Source: Photobacterium swingsii
GTDB lineage: Bacteria; Pseudomonadota; Gammaproteobacteria; Enterobacterales; Vibrionaceae
Length of the DNA stretch: 64,000 nt
Direction of reading: 5' to 3'
NCBI RefSeq assembly: GCF_024346715.1
Contig: NZ_AP024852.1
Coordinates: 2,108,001-2,172,000 of the forward strand
Positions 34,044-42,910 of the stretch are shown one piece after another (within the stretch, counting starts at the first letter, position 1; each line of letters begins with the position of its first letter). The notes below the pieces were generated by a model. It was not told the DNA's origin. It made no database searches and saw only the letters and a list, made by a program, of their open reading frames with translations. Made by a program: the position numbers and the translations under genes.

Positions 34044-36428
34044 TTAAAACAGCCCCATCTGTGGAGCGATTAACTCTTCAAAGCTCGTGCCAATAAAAGG
34101 TAAGATTCCATCAGCAACAGGCTTTAGCTGCTTATCGATATAGTGCTGATAATCAATCGCTGTTAGCATTGCCTCTTTAGGCTCAGGGCCATTTAGCGTG
34201 ATAACATATTCAATCCAGCCACCATGCTGGTACTGCAGTGGGCGCCCCAATTTTTCATTAATTGCATCAGCTTGCCGAGCTGCACGTACATGAGGCGGCA
34301 CATTTTTCTGATATTCTTCAAGCTTACGCCGTAACCGCTTTCTGTAAATCAGCTTACTATCGAACTCACCACTATTAGTTCGTTCGACATAATCACGAAT
34401 GTACTCTTCTACATCTTCATTATGGAAAACTTTATGGTAAAGCGTTTGTTGGAATTCTTGAGCAAGCACTGTCCAATCTGTTCTAACCGTTTCCAAGCCT
34501 TTAAATATAATTTCTTGTTTACCATTACGATCGATTAACCCTGCATAACGTTTTTTACTGCCAGTCTCTTGCCCTCTGATTGTCGGCATCAGAAACTTTT
34601 GATAATGGGTTTCGTATTCAATCTCTAACGCAGACTGCAAACCGTACTCTTGTGCCAAGTGCTCAGTCCACCATGCATTGATATGTTCCACCAACGCATG
34701 GCCTATTTTATCAGCTTCAGTGACACTATGAGCGCTCTTCAAAGAAACAAAAGTCGAATCAGTATCGCCATAAATAACGTCGTAACCTTTCGCTTCTATC
34801 AGTTCACGCGTTGTTTTCATTATCTCATGCCCGCGCATTGTGATAGATGACGCTAAGCGATGATCAAAGAAACGACAACCAGATGAACCGAGTACACCAT
34901 AAAAAGAGTTCATGATAATTTTAATGGCTTGCGAAAAAGCTTTTTCACCATCACGTTTAGCCTTATCCCGTGCCGTCCATAAGGCTTCAATCATTTGTGG
35001 TAAGAAGTGTTTTTCACGATGGAATTGCCCACCACGAAAACCGGCAATTGCTTGATTATCGGCTTTTCCTTCTTCAAGTAATAAACCTTCCACCAGCCCC
35101 ATAGGATCAATACGAAAAGAACGAATAATCGAGGGGTAAAGTGATTTAAAATCGAGTACCAACACGGAATTATATAACCCAGGTTTAGAATCCATGACAT
35201 AACCGCCTGGGCTAGCAATCCAGTTTTCACTCTCTAAATTTGGGGCCACATACCCAGCACGATGAAGTTGAGGTAAGTACAAGTTGGTAAATGCTGCCAC
35301 AGAGCCGCCAACACGATCCATCTCAACACCCGTTAGTCTTGATCGCTCAATAACAAAATCAAGTAAGTGTGTATGATCAAAAATGCGCGTGACCAATTTA
35401 CAATCTTGCAAGTTATATCGGGCAAGTGACACCTTATCGTGCTTAAACATATGATTAATCTCAGCCATACGATCATGCACATTGTGAATCGACTTACCTT
35501 CCCCGAGTAACTCTTGTGATACAGATTCAAGTGACCAAGAGCGAAAGTTGTACGTCGCTGTTTTAAGTGTATCAATACCGTCTAGCACAACTCGCCCGGG
35601 TATAGAAATAAAACCTTGTTGACTGTTTTTATTAGACTGACGCCAATGTGGCGTTTGCTTACCTCGGCCAATACGCAACGATAGATTGTGCCACTCTGCT
35701 CGTTTGAGCAAGAGACGGAAATCAAAGTCAATCACACTCCAGCCAATCACAATATCGGGATCAAATTGCTGAAACCACACTTCCAGTGCAAGTAATAACG
35801 CTTTTTCATCATCGACCCACTGAATCCAATCATATTGATCAACATTTTCTATCTGCTGTGGGTCACCCACCATAATTACACGGCTATCGCGCTCGCTATG
35901 CAAACCCACAGAGTAAAGAATGCCTTTTTCAGAACATTCAATATCCAGTGAAACCATGGAAAGCACAGGTTGATACTCCCCAGCCTTGGCTTTAGCTTGC
36001 TGATATTCTAGATAACCGCCTTTTGTTATAGGCTTACCTGTAAATACAACTCCACCCCGAATAAAGCGTTCCATTAAAAACCGATCAGCAAGTCGAACAT
36101 CAGATTCATAACAAGCAATGCTGTTTGCTGCTAATAGTGGCGGAATTTGGTGACTATCACGCAGTGTTTCACAATAACAAGCAACCATGGGCTGGTGGTC
36201 AAATGACGATAACTTTACATCACGCCAACAGGTTCTAATTTGAGCCTGACGTAAAAGCTGCTGTGCTTGTGTTTGCTGAGTAACTGGAATGAAACATACT
36301 GGTTTGTCTCCACGTATCACAAGGCGTACTGGTCCCTCATCCGTCTTAACCCAAAGAATGATTTCTGTTTGACCTTGAGAGTCGCGACTTTGACGGGTTA
36401 ATACAAACCCTGTGGAATGTGAATGCAA
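34044..36428 (-). CDS. polB: DNA polymerase II (family B)
   Basis: A damage-inducible, proofreading polymerase used in replication restart and translesion synthesis. The 794 residues match E. coli PolB (783). Exonuclease motifs are SLDIECS, GWSVIDFD and YNLQDCKLV. Polymerase motif A is DFKSLYPSIIRSFRIDP, motif B KIIMNSFYGVLGS and motif C YGDTDSTFV, followed by KKRYAG and a C-terminal QMGLF clamp-binding tail. The start is a TTG at 36428, with GAGG five bases upstream; the alignment with E. coli (GFILTR / GFVLTR) needs this start. No LexA box was recognised upstream. Confidence 0.96.
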   Translation of the reverse strand: MHSHSTGFVLTRQSRDSQGQTEIILWVKTDEGPVRLVIRGDKPVCFIPVTQQTQAQQLLRQAQIRTCWRDVKLSSFDHQPMVACYCETLRDSHQIPPLLAANSIACYESDVRLADRFLMERFIRGGVVFTGKPITKGGYLEYQQAKAKAGEYQPVLSMVSLDIECSEKGILYSVGLHSERDSRVIMVGDPQQIENVDQYDWIQWVDDEKALLLALEVWFQQFDPDIVIGWSVIDFDFRLLLKRAEWHNLSLRIGRGKQTPHWRQSNKNSQQGFISIPGRVVLDGIDTLKTATYNFRSWSLESVSQELLGEGKSIHNVHDRMAEINHMFKHDKVSLARYNLQDCKLVTRIFDHTHLLDFVIERSRLTGVEMDRVGGSVAAFTNLYLPQLHRAGYVAPNLESENWIASPGGYVMDSKPGLYNSVLVLDFKSLYPSIIRSFRIDPMGLVEGLLLEEGKADNQAIAGFRGGQFHREKHFLPQMIEALWTARDKAKRDGEKAFSQAIKIIMNSFYGVLGSSGCRFFDHRLASSITMRGHEIMKTTRELIEAKGYDVIYGDTDSTFVSLKSAHSVTEADKIGHALVEHINAWWTEHLAQEYGLQSALEIEYETHYQKFLMPTIRGQETGSKKRYAGLIDRNGKQEIIFKGLETVRTDWTVLAQEFQQTLYHKVFHNEDVEEYIRDYVERTNSGEFDSKLIYRKRLRRKLEEYQKNVPPHVRAARQADAINEKLGRPLQYQHGGWIEYVITLNGPEPKEAMLTAIDYQHYIDKQLKPVADGILPFIGTSFEELIAPQMGLF

Positions 36429-36501
36429 TGAAGCCTCAGTATGACAATGAAAATAGATAATAATTAATGTTGTAACAGCCTAATCGGCTTAATTAAATAA
36501 G

Positions 36502-37275
36502 TTAGCCAATACGTCGATTGATTCTGTCGAACTCCTCAACTAACCATCCGCCGAATTGATCCATCAAAAATATCGCGGCTTTTTTTGGTACTTGAGTACG
36601 ACTCGCTAAAATGAATGACCTTTCAATATCCATTAAGTGCTCAGGAAACAACTCTAGAAAAACATCTGCCGCTTTATTTATGTCCAGTTCCCATTGCTGC
36701 TTACGATGTAACACTAAACAATACGCACTCCAAATCATCTTCTTACCTATATGCTCACAGTAATCGAGATAATTTTCAGTTACTTTTGTTTTCATGATTT
36801 TTTGGCGGTAATCGGAAAGTTGCGTTTTGATATCCCCGTTTAATGTTCGAGCAATATCCCAACTAATTTCAAAGTGGCCGAATCGACTGGCAAGATCATC
36901 ACCATTCAAACAGACAGAGCAATGCTTTAACCAAACACCCCACTCAAAGATCCCAGCTAGACCAAGCACGTCATCAAGAACTACAACTTTAGTTGTCACT
37001 TTGCTCACATGCGGGTAATGCTGCGACAACCGCCAAGTAATAGCACTAAGCACCGACTCTTCACTGCTTTGGAGCTTCTTTTTCACAACAAGTGTAAAGT
37101 TAACATCAGACTTACCCCAGACAGCATCGCGCCTGGCAACACTGCCATTTAAATAGATACTATGAAACGTCGTATTCAACCCAGACCTGAATTGCTTGAC
37201 CGCATCGAGCAATATAGGCATATATTCTTGTTGAAAACCATTTTCTCTACTTAAGACTGGAAGTCTTTTTGCCAC
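36502..37275 (-). CDS. nucleotidyltransferase-like protein with substituted metal ligand
   Basis: A 257-residue protein with a pol beta/MNT-type core: the helix-loop motif LNGSVARRDAVWGKSDVNF corresponds to GSxxRxxxxxxSDxD. The second metal aspartate is replaced by Asn (SDVN, about residue 59), which would weaken metal binding. The C-terminal part is helical and resembles the substrate-binding region of aminoglycoside nucleotidyltransferase-like or KNTase-like proteins. Activity is therefore doubtful. I chose GTG 37275 with an AGGGT-type site upstream; a TTG at 37320 would add 15 residues. It neighbours polB but no toxin-antitoxin partner is seen. Confidence 0.65.
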   Translation of the reverse strand: MAKRLPVLSRENGFQQEYMPILLDAVKQFRSGLNTTFHSIYLNGSVARRDAVWGKSDVNFTLVVKKKLQSSEESVLSAITWRLSQHYPHVSKVTTKVVVLDDVLGLAGIFEWGVWLKHCSVCLNGDDLASRFGHFEISWDIARTLNGDIKTQLSDYRQKIMKTKVTENYLDYCEHIGKKMIWSAYCLVLHRKQQWELDINKAADVFLELFPEHLMDIERSFILASRTQVPKKAAIFLMDQFGGWLVEEFDRINRRIG

Positions 37276-37571
37276 AATTGCACCCTGATTAACTTTTATC
37301 AACTCGCTATTTATAAACAAAATAATATACGATTTCGAGAGAATTTGACATGTCAGTACACGTGCTAAATTTTGCGCATGAAAAATAATCCATTTATAAG
37401 AATATGCTTATTTAATCCTTGTTTACTGCTCGCTACAAAGCTGGCTCACTGCAAAGTTAGCTCAAATCAAAAACAATGAAGATATCCAGCATAAATGACA
37501 AAAAAACTGTGCAATAACTGCGCTTTACTCTATATTGCATCCCCTTTAATTGCTTATGTGTCTGCCTGCGT

Positions 37572-39104
37572 ATGTTCAACTCAAAAAATATTCAATTTGC
37601 TGTACTGTTTTTTGTATTGGCTATGCTAAGCGACATTTTTTGGGTAGCTATCCAAACAGAACGAAATATGAGCGATGCTGCTCAGCGGGCAGTAAAGCAT
37701 GTCGACAACCTATTCGCAGGTGTTGAGCAAAAACTTGCGGTTATCGATACCATGAACGATTTGTGTAGCACTCAAAATAAACAGCTACTCGAAGACATCA
37801 TATTTGACTCTGTCTCAATTAAAGAAATCAGCTATATAAAAGACAATAAGATCGTATGTTCGGATCGTGCTCGTCAATTTAATTTAGATATATCCGACGA
37901 GCTACCAAAGAATTTACACAGTCAAACCAGTCGGCTGACATACATTGCCAATGATCAGCGCAGAAATATGAGAGCCCTTTTCTACCTCATCCCATACAAG
38001 GATATGTGGGTCAGAATTTCACTGCACCTTAAATATATTGATTTCTGGGTCAGTGACTTTGGTATCCGAAACAATATGAAAGCTCAGATGATCTATGACA
38101 GAAAATTAATTGCAGGTGATACTGACATTAAAAATTGTGAGCTGATTGATCACTTGGAGATCAGCTCAAAACACTACCCTTTTTCTATCGTCACTGGCTA
38201 TGATGCACCTCTGCTACTAAAAGCATTCAAAGATCAGCTACTGCTCGCGCTAATGATTGTCTCTTTGCTAACAGCCTTGCTGCTAGCACTACTGCATTCA
38301 TACAAGAAAACAAGGCGTACACTTGAGTCAGAGATCCAACAAGGGATCAAAAATAATGAGTTTACTGGCTATCTACAGCCCATAGTGTGCAGTAAGACTC
38401 ATCAATGGTTAGGTGCTGAAATACTCTTACGCTGGCAGCATCCAACCAATGGCTTAACTTCGCCTGCTGAGTTTATAACCATAGCCGAAAATACAGGTTT
38501 AATTAATGATATAACCCTAAAGCTACTTGCTGAAGCGGGGCGTAACAAAGCAGTATTAAGTCAGATATCAGAGAATCATTATTTATCATTGAATGTCACA
38601 GCCTCAATGATAGCTAACCCCTATTATGTGCGCAAACTCGTCAATATCATCCGCCACCAGCCATCTCTACAAAACGGGCTTGTACTTGAATTTACTGAGC
38701 GTGAAACCTTCACTGATGATCAATTAGCTCAATTACAAAGTGGCATGACGCAACTTCGTAAAGAAGGCGTAAAATGGGCGCTGGATGACTTTGGTAGCGG
38801 TTATTCAGGTCTATCACGCTTACAGCAACTCAGCTTTGAAATATTAAAAATAGATCGTGCTTTTGTTGCAGCGTCAAGCAATGAAACCATTGCGCACTCG
38901 ATACTCGATAGCATTTGCGAACTCGCTAAACGGTTTAATTGTGTATTGATCGCTGAAGGGGTTGAAACCAAAGAACAAGCTAAACGTATTCGTTTACTAG
39001 AAATAGAGTGCTGCCAAGGCTATCTATTCGCTAAACCAATGACGATTAAGCGCTATATACAGCAATTAAAAATGACGCTGCCACAAGACAGCACGATAAA
39101 GTGA
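37572..39104 (+). CDS. cyclic-di-GMP phosphodiesterase, CSS-motif EAL protein
   Basis: A 510-residue inner-membrane enzyme: helix 1 (about 8-26), a periplasmic CSS-motif domain (about 27-220) with DLCSTQNK and IVCSD cysteines, helix 2 (about 222-240) and a C-terminal EAL domain (about 250-500). In E. coli relatives (PdeC class) the periplasmic cysteines form a redox-sensitive disulfide controlled by DsbA/B. All EAL residues are present: E in GAEILLRW, N in LSLNVTAS, E in LEFTERE, DDFGSGYS, KIDRAF, AEGVET and QGYLFAKP. So hydrolysis of c-di-GMP to pGpG is expected. The trigger is not known. Confidence 0.94.
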   Translation: MFNSKNIQFAVLFFVLAMLSDIFWVAIQTERNMSDAAQRAVKHVDNLFAGVEQKLAVIDTMNDLCSTQNKQLLEDIIFDSVSIKEISYIKDNKIVCSDRARQFNLDISDELPKNLHSQTSRLTYIANDQRRNMRALFYLIPYKDMWVRISLHLKYIDFWVSDFGIRNNMKAQMIYDRKLIAGDTDIKNCELIDHLEISSKHYPFSIVTGYDAPLLLKAFKDQLLLALMIVSLLTALLLALLHSYKKTRRTLESEIQQGIKNNEFTGYLQPIVCSKTHQWLGAEILLRWQHPTNGLTSPAEFITIAENTGLINDITLKLLAEAGRNKAVLSQISENHYLSLNVTASMIANPYYVRKLVNIIRHQPSLQNGLVLEFTERETFTDDQLAQLQSGMTQLRKEGVKWALDDFGSGYSGLSRLQQLSFEILKIDRAFVAASSNETIAHSILDSICELAKRFNCVLIAEGVETKEQAKRIRLLEIECCQGYLFAKPMTIKRYIQQLKMTLPQDSTIK

Positions 39105-39191
39105 GCCATGTATAGCGATGACCACTGCAAATTGACTCTGTATCAAGATATACTGGCAACAATTGATGAATAGTAAGAGTTATAAAAACCC

Positions 39192-39518
39192 ATGGAAAAC
39201 CAAGACCTGATTTCTTTCGATGACGTTATCGATGCGGCATACGATATTTTCCTAGAAATGGCACAAGAAAACCTCGAACCAGCAGACGTTATTCTGTTTA
39301 CAGCTCAATTTGAAGATCGTGGCGCAGCAGAACTTGTTGAAACAGGCGCTGACTGGCCAGAGCATGTGGGTTTCGACGTAGATGGTGAAGTATATGCTGA
39401 AGTGCGTATCGGTTTAGTTAACGAAGAAAACGATGTACTAGACGATGTATTTGCTCGTCTTCTTGTTAGCCGTGATCCAGAGAACAAATTCTGTCACATT
39501 CTGTGGAAGCGTGACTAA
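39192..39518 (+). CDS. yciU: YciU/HI1450-like putative DNA-mimic protein (DUF440)
   Basis: A 108-residue, very acidic protein of the DUF440 family, matching E. coli YciU (109) along its length: AYDIFLEMAQENLEPADVILF, EHVGFDVDGEVYAEV (split by variable residues) and VFARLLVSRDPENKFCHILW. Structural work on H. influenzae HI1450 describes the family as a double-stranded DNA mimic with HU as a proposed partner. The role here is inferred from that family. Confidence 0.92.
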   Translation: MENQDLISFDDVIDAAYDIFLEMAQENLEPADVILFTAQFEDRGAAELVETGADWPEHVGFDVDGEVYAEVRIGLVNEENDVLDDVFARLLVSRDPENKFCHILWKRD

Positions 39519-39545
39519 TTTTTCATTTGAAATACTCGAATAGCA

Positions 39546-39576
39546 AAAAGGCAGGTTTATTAACCTGCCTTTTTTA
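39546..39576. terminator. bidirectional terminator between yciU and emrD
   Basis: The 12-bp stem AAAAGGCAGGTT (39546-39557) / AACCTGCCTTTT (39562-39573) has a 4-base loop and T runs on both strands. Confidence 0.92.
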
Positions 39577-39610
39577 TGTTTACTGTCTGACTATTTACCT
39601 AATCTGACAA

Positions 39611-40822
39611 CTAGCCCACCAAGACTGGTGTATCGTGCTGTTGATTCTTGCGTACCCAGCTCAGACTAATAAATACCACCACTGCCATTACAGACATTAC
39701 AATACCTAAGCTCATTTGGTTTTCCGCTGGCATTAAAGATGCCGCCAAGGTTGCCAAACCAGCACCTAAATTTTGTAGACCACCAAGCACGGCACCAGCA
39801 GTCCCTGCATGATGAGGGAAAGGTTCAATCGCAGCCGTAGTTGCCGCAGGGAATAATACGCCCGCGCCAATGAAGTACAAGAACGCACCACCGATCAAAG
39901 AACTAACAGTAACCATGCCAGCCAAACCTGGAACCAAAATTGTTACCGCACCCAGTACAATCGCCGTCATACCTAAGTAAAGTACACGGGTGTTACCCAT
40001 TTTTTTCACTAAATTAGCTGAAATCCATGAGCCACCTAAGTAACCTGGTAAGGGTAAGACAAACAAGAAGCTCACCATGGTTGGCTCAAGCTTAAGTACA
40101 CTACCCAATAACACGCCAGCAGCAGCTTCAAACACAGCAATACCCGCAAACGTTGCGATAAGGCATAGCACATAGCCTTGGAACTGACGGTTACTTAATA
40201 CGTGGTGGTAGCTAACCCACACCTTTTCATTTCGACGATTTTCTTTTGGTAACGTCTCAGTGAAGTAAAACATCATTGCAATAGTTACAACAACACCGAA
40301 TGTTAGCAAGAAATAGTAACTTGCCGTCCAGTCAAAGTGACTTGATAAAAAACCACCTAAAACAGGCGCAAGTAATGGAGAAAAGATCACCCCCATGCTC
40401 ACTAAGCTATTCGCACGGTGAAGATCGGTACCATTATAGCAGTCACGTGTCACTGTACGGCACATAGCACCACTACAGCCCGTACCCATGCCCTGAACAA
40501 AGCTAGCAAGCAAGAATATTTCGTAGCTTGGCGCCCAAATGGCCATTACCGTACCAAAAAGAAAGATCATCATACCAATCATTATCACTGGACGACGACC
40601 AATACGATCTGATAGCGGGCCGTAGATGAACTGAGATAAACCGTACGGAATTAAATATGCAGCCATTACCGCTTGCAAATACGATGATTCAACGGCAAAG
40701 AACTCTGACATAGCTGGAATTGCAGGCACGTACATTGTCTGCGTCATCTGACCTACAGCAGCTAAAATGATTACTAAAAATAACAAACGTACCATATTTA
40801 TATTTGGTGATTGCTGAGTCAC
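39611..40822 (-). CDS. emrD: multidrug MFS transporter EmrD
   Basis: A 403-residue, 12-helix drug exporter. Helix 1 (VGQMTQTMYVPAIPAMSEFF) and loop 2-3 (GPLSDRIGRRPVIMIGM) follow E. coli EmrD, as do GMGTGCSGAMCRTVTRDCY, EPFPHHAGTAGAVLGGLQNLG and the overall length. I chose GTG 40822, which has a GAGGG site eight bases upstream and an N-terminus (TQQSPNINMVRLL) that aligns with E. coli; the longer frame to 40870 is rejected. It would protect against energy uncouplers and detergents, by analogy with E. coli. Confidence 0.92.
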   Translation of the reverse strand: MTQQSPNINMVRLLFLVIILAAVGQMTQTMYVPAIPAMSEFFAVESSYLQAVMAAYLIPYGLSQFIYGPLSDRIGRRPVIMIGMMIFLFGTVMAIWAPSYEIFLLASFVQGMGTGCSGAMCRTVTRDCYNGTDLHRANSLVSMGVIFSPLLAPVLGGFLSSHFDWTASYYFLLTFGVVVTIAMMFYFTETLPKENRRNEKVWVSYHHVLSNRQFQGYVLCLIATFAGIAVFEAAAGVLLGSVLKLEPTMVSFLFVLPLPGYLGGSWISANLVKKMGNTRVLYLGMTAIVLGAVTILVPGLAGMVTVSSLIGGAFLYFIGAGVLFPAATTAAIEPFPHHAGTAGAVLGGLQNLGAGLATLAASLMPAENQMSLGIVMSVMAVVVFISLSWVRKNQQHDTPVLVG

Positions 40823-40870
40823 AACCAAATCCCTCACAACAGAACAATATACTAAAAACGAGTTTTTCAT

Positions 40871-41288
40871 TGAGAAAAATTGCCCTATCGCAGAATTTTA
40901 CTCCAACCATAACTCATAAGGTGAACGTATTATCTACCTCTATGATGCTATTTAGTTTCTATATCTGCTTTAAGATGCGCAGATAGTAAATCCGAACTGA
41001 AAATCTGGCAAGTGATTAGCGTGTTACTCAGCACGATTCTTTATTATGATTTGGATTAGAAAAAGTAATCTATAATTTAGTGCTTTCACTCAAACTACTG
41101 ACGATAAAAATTACTGCTGATGATAATGAGTGAGTTTAATTAATACGCATAAGCAAAATTCGTCTATGGCATATTGAAAGACTATGCGTACAACTGCTTA
41201 TTGCGTTATGACTAACTAAAGACAGATAGAGGGAAGAGACCTACCCGGTATGGAAAGGAAAAAGGAAGACCAAAGACGAGCAGAAACA
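40871..41288. other. intergenic region between emrD and ribA
   Basis: About 420 bases carry no supported gene. It is AT-rich up to 41150, then a purine-rich stretch (41220-41290) precedes the ribA terminator. A small RNA reading rightwards into the hairpin at 41289-41316 is possible but has no support beyond position. Confidence 0.4.
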
Positions 41289-41318
41289 AAAACGCCTCAA
41301 TAAATTGAGGCGTTTTAC
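41286..41318 (-). terminator. terminator of ribA
   Basis: The perfect 12-bp stem AAAACGCCTCAA (41289-41300) / TTGAGGCGTTTT (41305-41316) has a TTTTTGTTT run on the minus strand. Confidence 0.9.
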
Positions 41319-41373
41319 CGCTAAATAGCAGAGGATATTTTAGTATTATCTTGTTGATACCACCAAACTAGCC

Positions 41374-41973
41374 TTAATCGAAGTTAAAGCGATGTTTACC
41401 GTGCGCTGCTTTGGTTTTTAGGTAACTTTCATTACCCTCTTTTACGTGCGCTTTTGTTCCGACAACTTCAGTAATGGTAATACCATTTTCTTCCAGTTCA
41501 CGGATTTTTTTAGGGTTATTGGTCACCAAACGAATAGTGCTTAACCCTAATGCTTTAAGCATTAATGCCGCTTCAGTAAAATCGCGTAAATCATCACCAA
41601 AGCCTAAATGATTATTTGCTTCGTAAGTATTCATACCTTGGCTTTGCAGCTCATAAGCATCAATTTTATTGTAAAGACCAATACCTCGGCCTTCTTGGCG
41701 TAAGTATAAAATCACACCGCCTTGATCGCCCATCTTATTGATGGTTTCATCCAACTGTTCACCGCAGTCACAACGTGATGAGTGAAAAACGTCACCCGTT
41801 AAACATTCAGAATGCATACGGACAAGTGGTGCAACCTCTTGCTTGTCCGCATCACGGAAAATAACCGCAACATGCTCTTTACCCGACTCCAGGCCATTAA
41901 ATGAAAGCAAATCAGCAGGAATATTGCTCTTAAGACCAACTTTAAAAGGCACTCTCGCCCTTACATTTACCAT
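41374..41973 (-). CDS. ribA: GTP cyclohydrolase II
   Basis: Opens GTP to the first riboflavin precursor, releasing formate and pyrophosphate. The 199 residues match single-domain RibA (about 196). The zinc site is the cysteine set in [21 protein letters not shown]. The catalytic GTP-binding segment is [13 protein letters not shown], and [11 protein letters not shown] is also typical. I chose ATG 41973, with AGGA five bases upstream and Vibrio-like start [13 protein letters not shown]; the longer frame to 42021 is rejected. It is monocistronic, outside any rib cluster, with a leader of unknown length containing a hairpin. Confidence 0.95.
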   Translation of the reverse strand: MVNVRARVPFKVGLKSNIPADLLSFNGLESGKEHVAVIFRDADKQEVAPLVRMHSECLTGDVFHSSRCDCGEQLDETINKMGDQGGVILYLRQEGRGIGLYNKIDAYELQSQGMNTYEANNHLGFGDDLRDFTEAALMLKALGLSTIRLVTNNPKKIRELEENGITITEVVGTKAHVKEGNESYLKTKAAHGKHRFNFD

Positions 41974-42436
41974 CTTATTCCTAAATACTTCTTCTTTTAT
42001 GGCCCGAGAAAAACGGGTCATACAATTATCTATTCCTTTGGCTAAAAGGCCAAAGGCACATACTCTGGATCGAAAAATCCGTCCTCTTTTCCATCAATAC
42101 GAGAGAGGAAGATAAGAGAGGTCAAATTGATATTTCGACTAACGCTTAGATTGATAATAGCTAAAATCAACCAGTGAAAACAGACTTGTCCTAATGATCA
42201 CCCTGTAACTAGAGGACGAATACAGCCAAGTGGCTAGATTACATACGCCATTGCGCCATATAAAAGCACTAAATGGCTACAAACAAAGTCAATATGCCGA
42301 AGCACAGGCACGTCTCTAGCTTGGTGCATCCTATAAAGCCCACAAATGAAATGACAAACTCATCACGTCTTCACCTGTAGACTATTGTTATACTATAACA
42401 ATTACAACCCTTTAATTTATGAGGTTAATTATAATC
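41974..42436. other. ribA leader/promoter region
   Basis: No supported gene. An 8-bp hairpin CCTTTGGC (42035-42042) / GCCAAAGG (42049-42056) lies about 65-80 bases upstream of ribA. The rest shows no recognisable FMN riboswitch core. Confidence 0.45.
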
Positions 42437-42817
42437 CTAGCGATAGGCTCGCTCTACTTTAGCGTGCATGCACAAACAAGACGCAATCAAAGTAAAAAAG
42501 ATAACGCCGCTCATGATTAACAATAAGCGAAGCCAATCATCGCCCATAGCAAGCCTTGTTACTAGCATGCCATAAGTTGTATAGATCCAAAATAACGCGC
42601 CACTAAAAAGAAAAACTTGGCAAGCACGAAGTACAACGCGCTGTCGTACCAACAAGATCAATGGCGATAGGAGTAAAAGAACAAAAGCAATGATATGCCC
42701 AAATCTCAAACTGTGCGCCGCCAGCAGCCATAAGCTCAACACTATGGGGATATGCAGCAATAAACCTACGACAGAATGATTCTGGGGACCTTTATCTATA
42801 TTGATTGAAGAAGCCAT
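42437..42817 (-). CDS. small inner-membrane protein, four predicted helices
   Basis: A 126-residue protein with about four hydrophobic segments (roughly 17-35, 38-57, 64-84 and 97-117) and short polar loops (RQRVV, GDDWLR). I do not recognise the family. It starts at ATG 42817. It lies 93 bases downstream of the prolyl aminopeptidase gene on the same strand and could share its transcript. Function unknown. Confidence 0.65.
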   Translation of the reverse strand: MASSINIDKGPQNHSVVGLLLHIPIVLSLWLLAAHSLRFGHIIAFVLLLLSPLILLVRQRVVLRACQVFLFSGALFWIYTTYGMLVTRLAMGDDWLRLLLIMSGVIFFTLIASCLCMHAKVERAYR

Positions 42818-42910
42818 GGTTTAACTCGAACAGATAATAACATGTAATATATATACATGTTATTATCTTTCTTAACGAGCACTTTTTAATAAAAGGTCAG
42901 ACTGAAACCA

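Noticed and set aside
41974-42436. FMN riboswitch upstream of ribA
   Set aside because: The conserved core elements of the RFN motif were not found by eye; only a simple hairpin is present.
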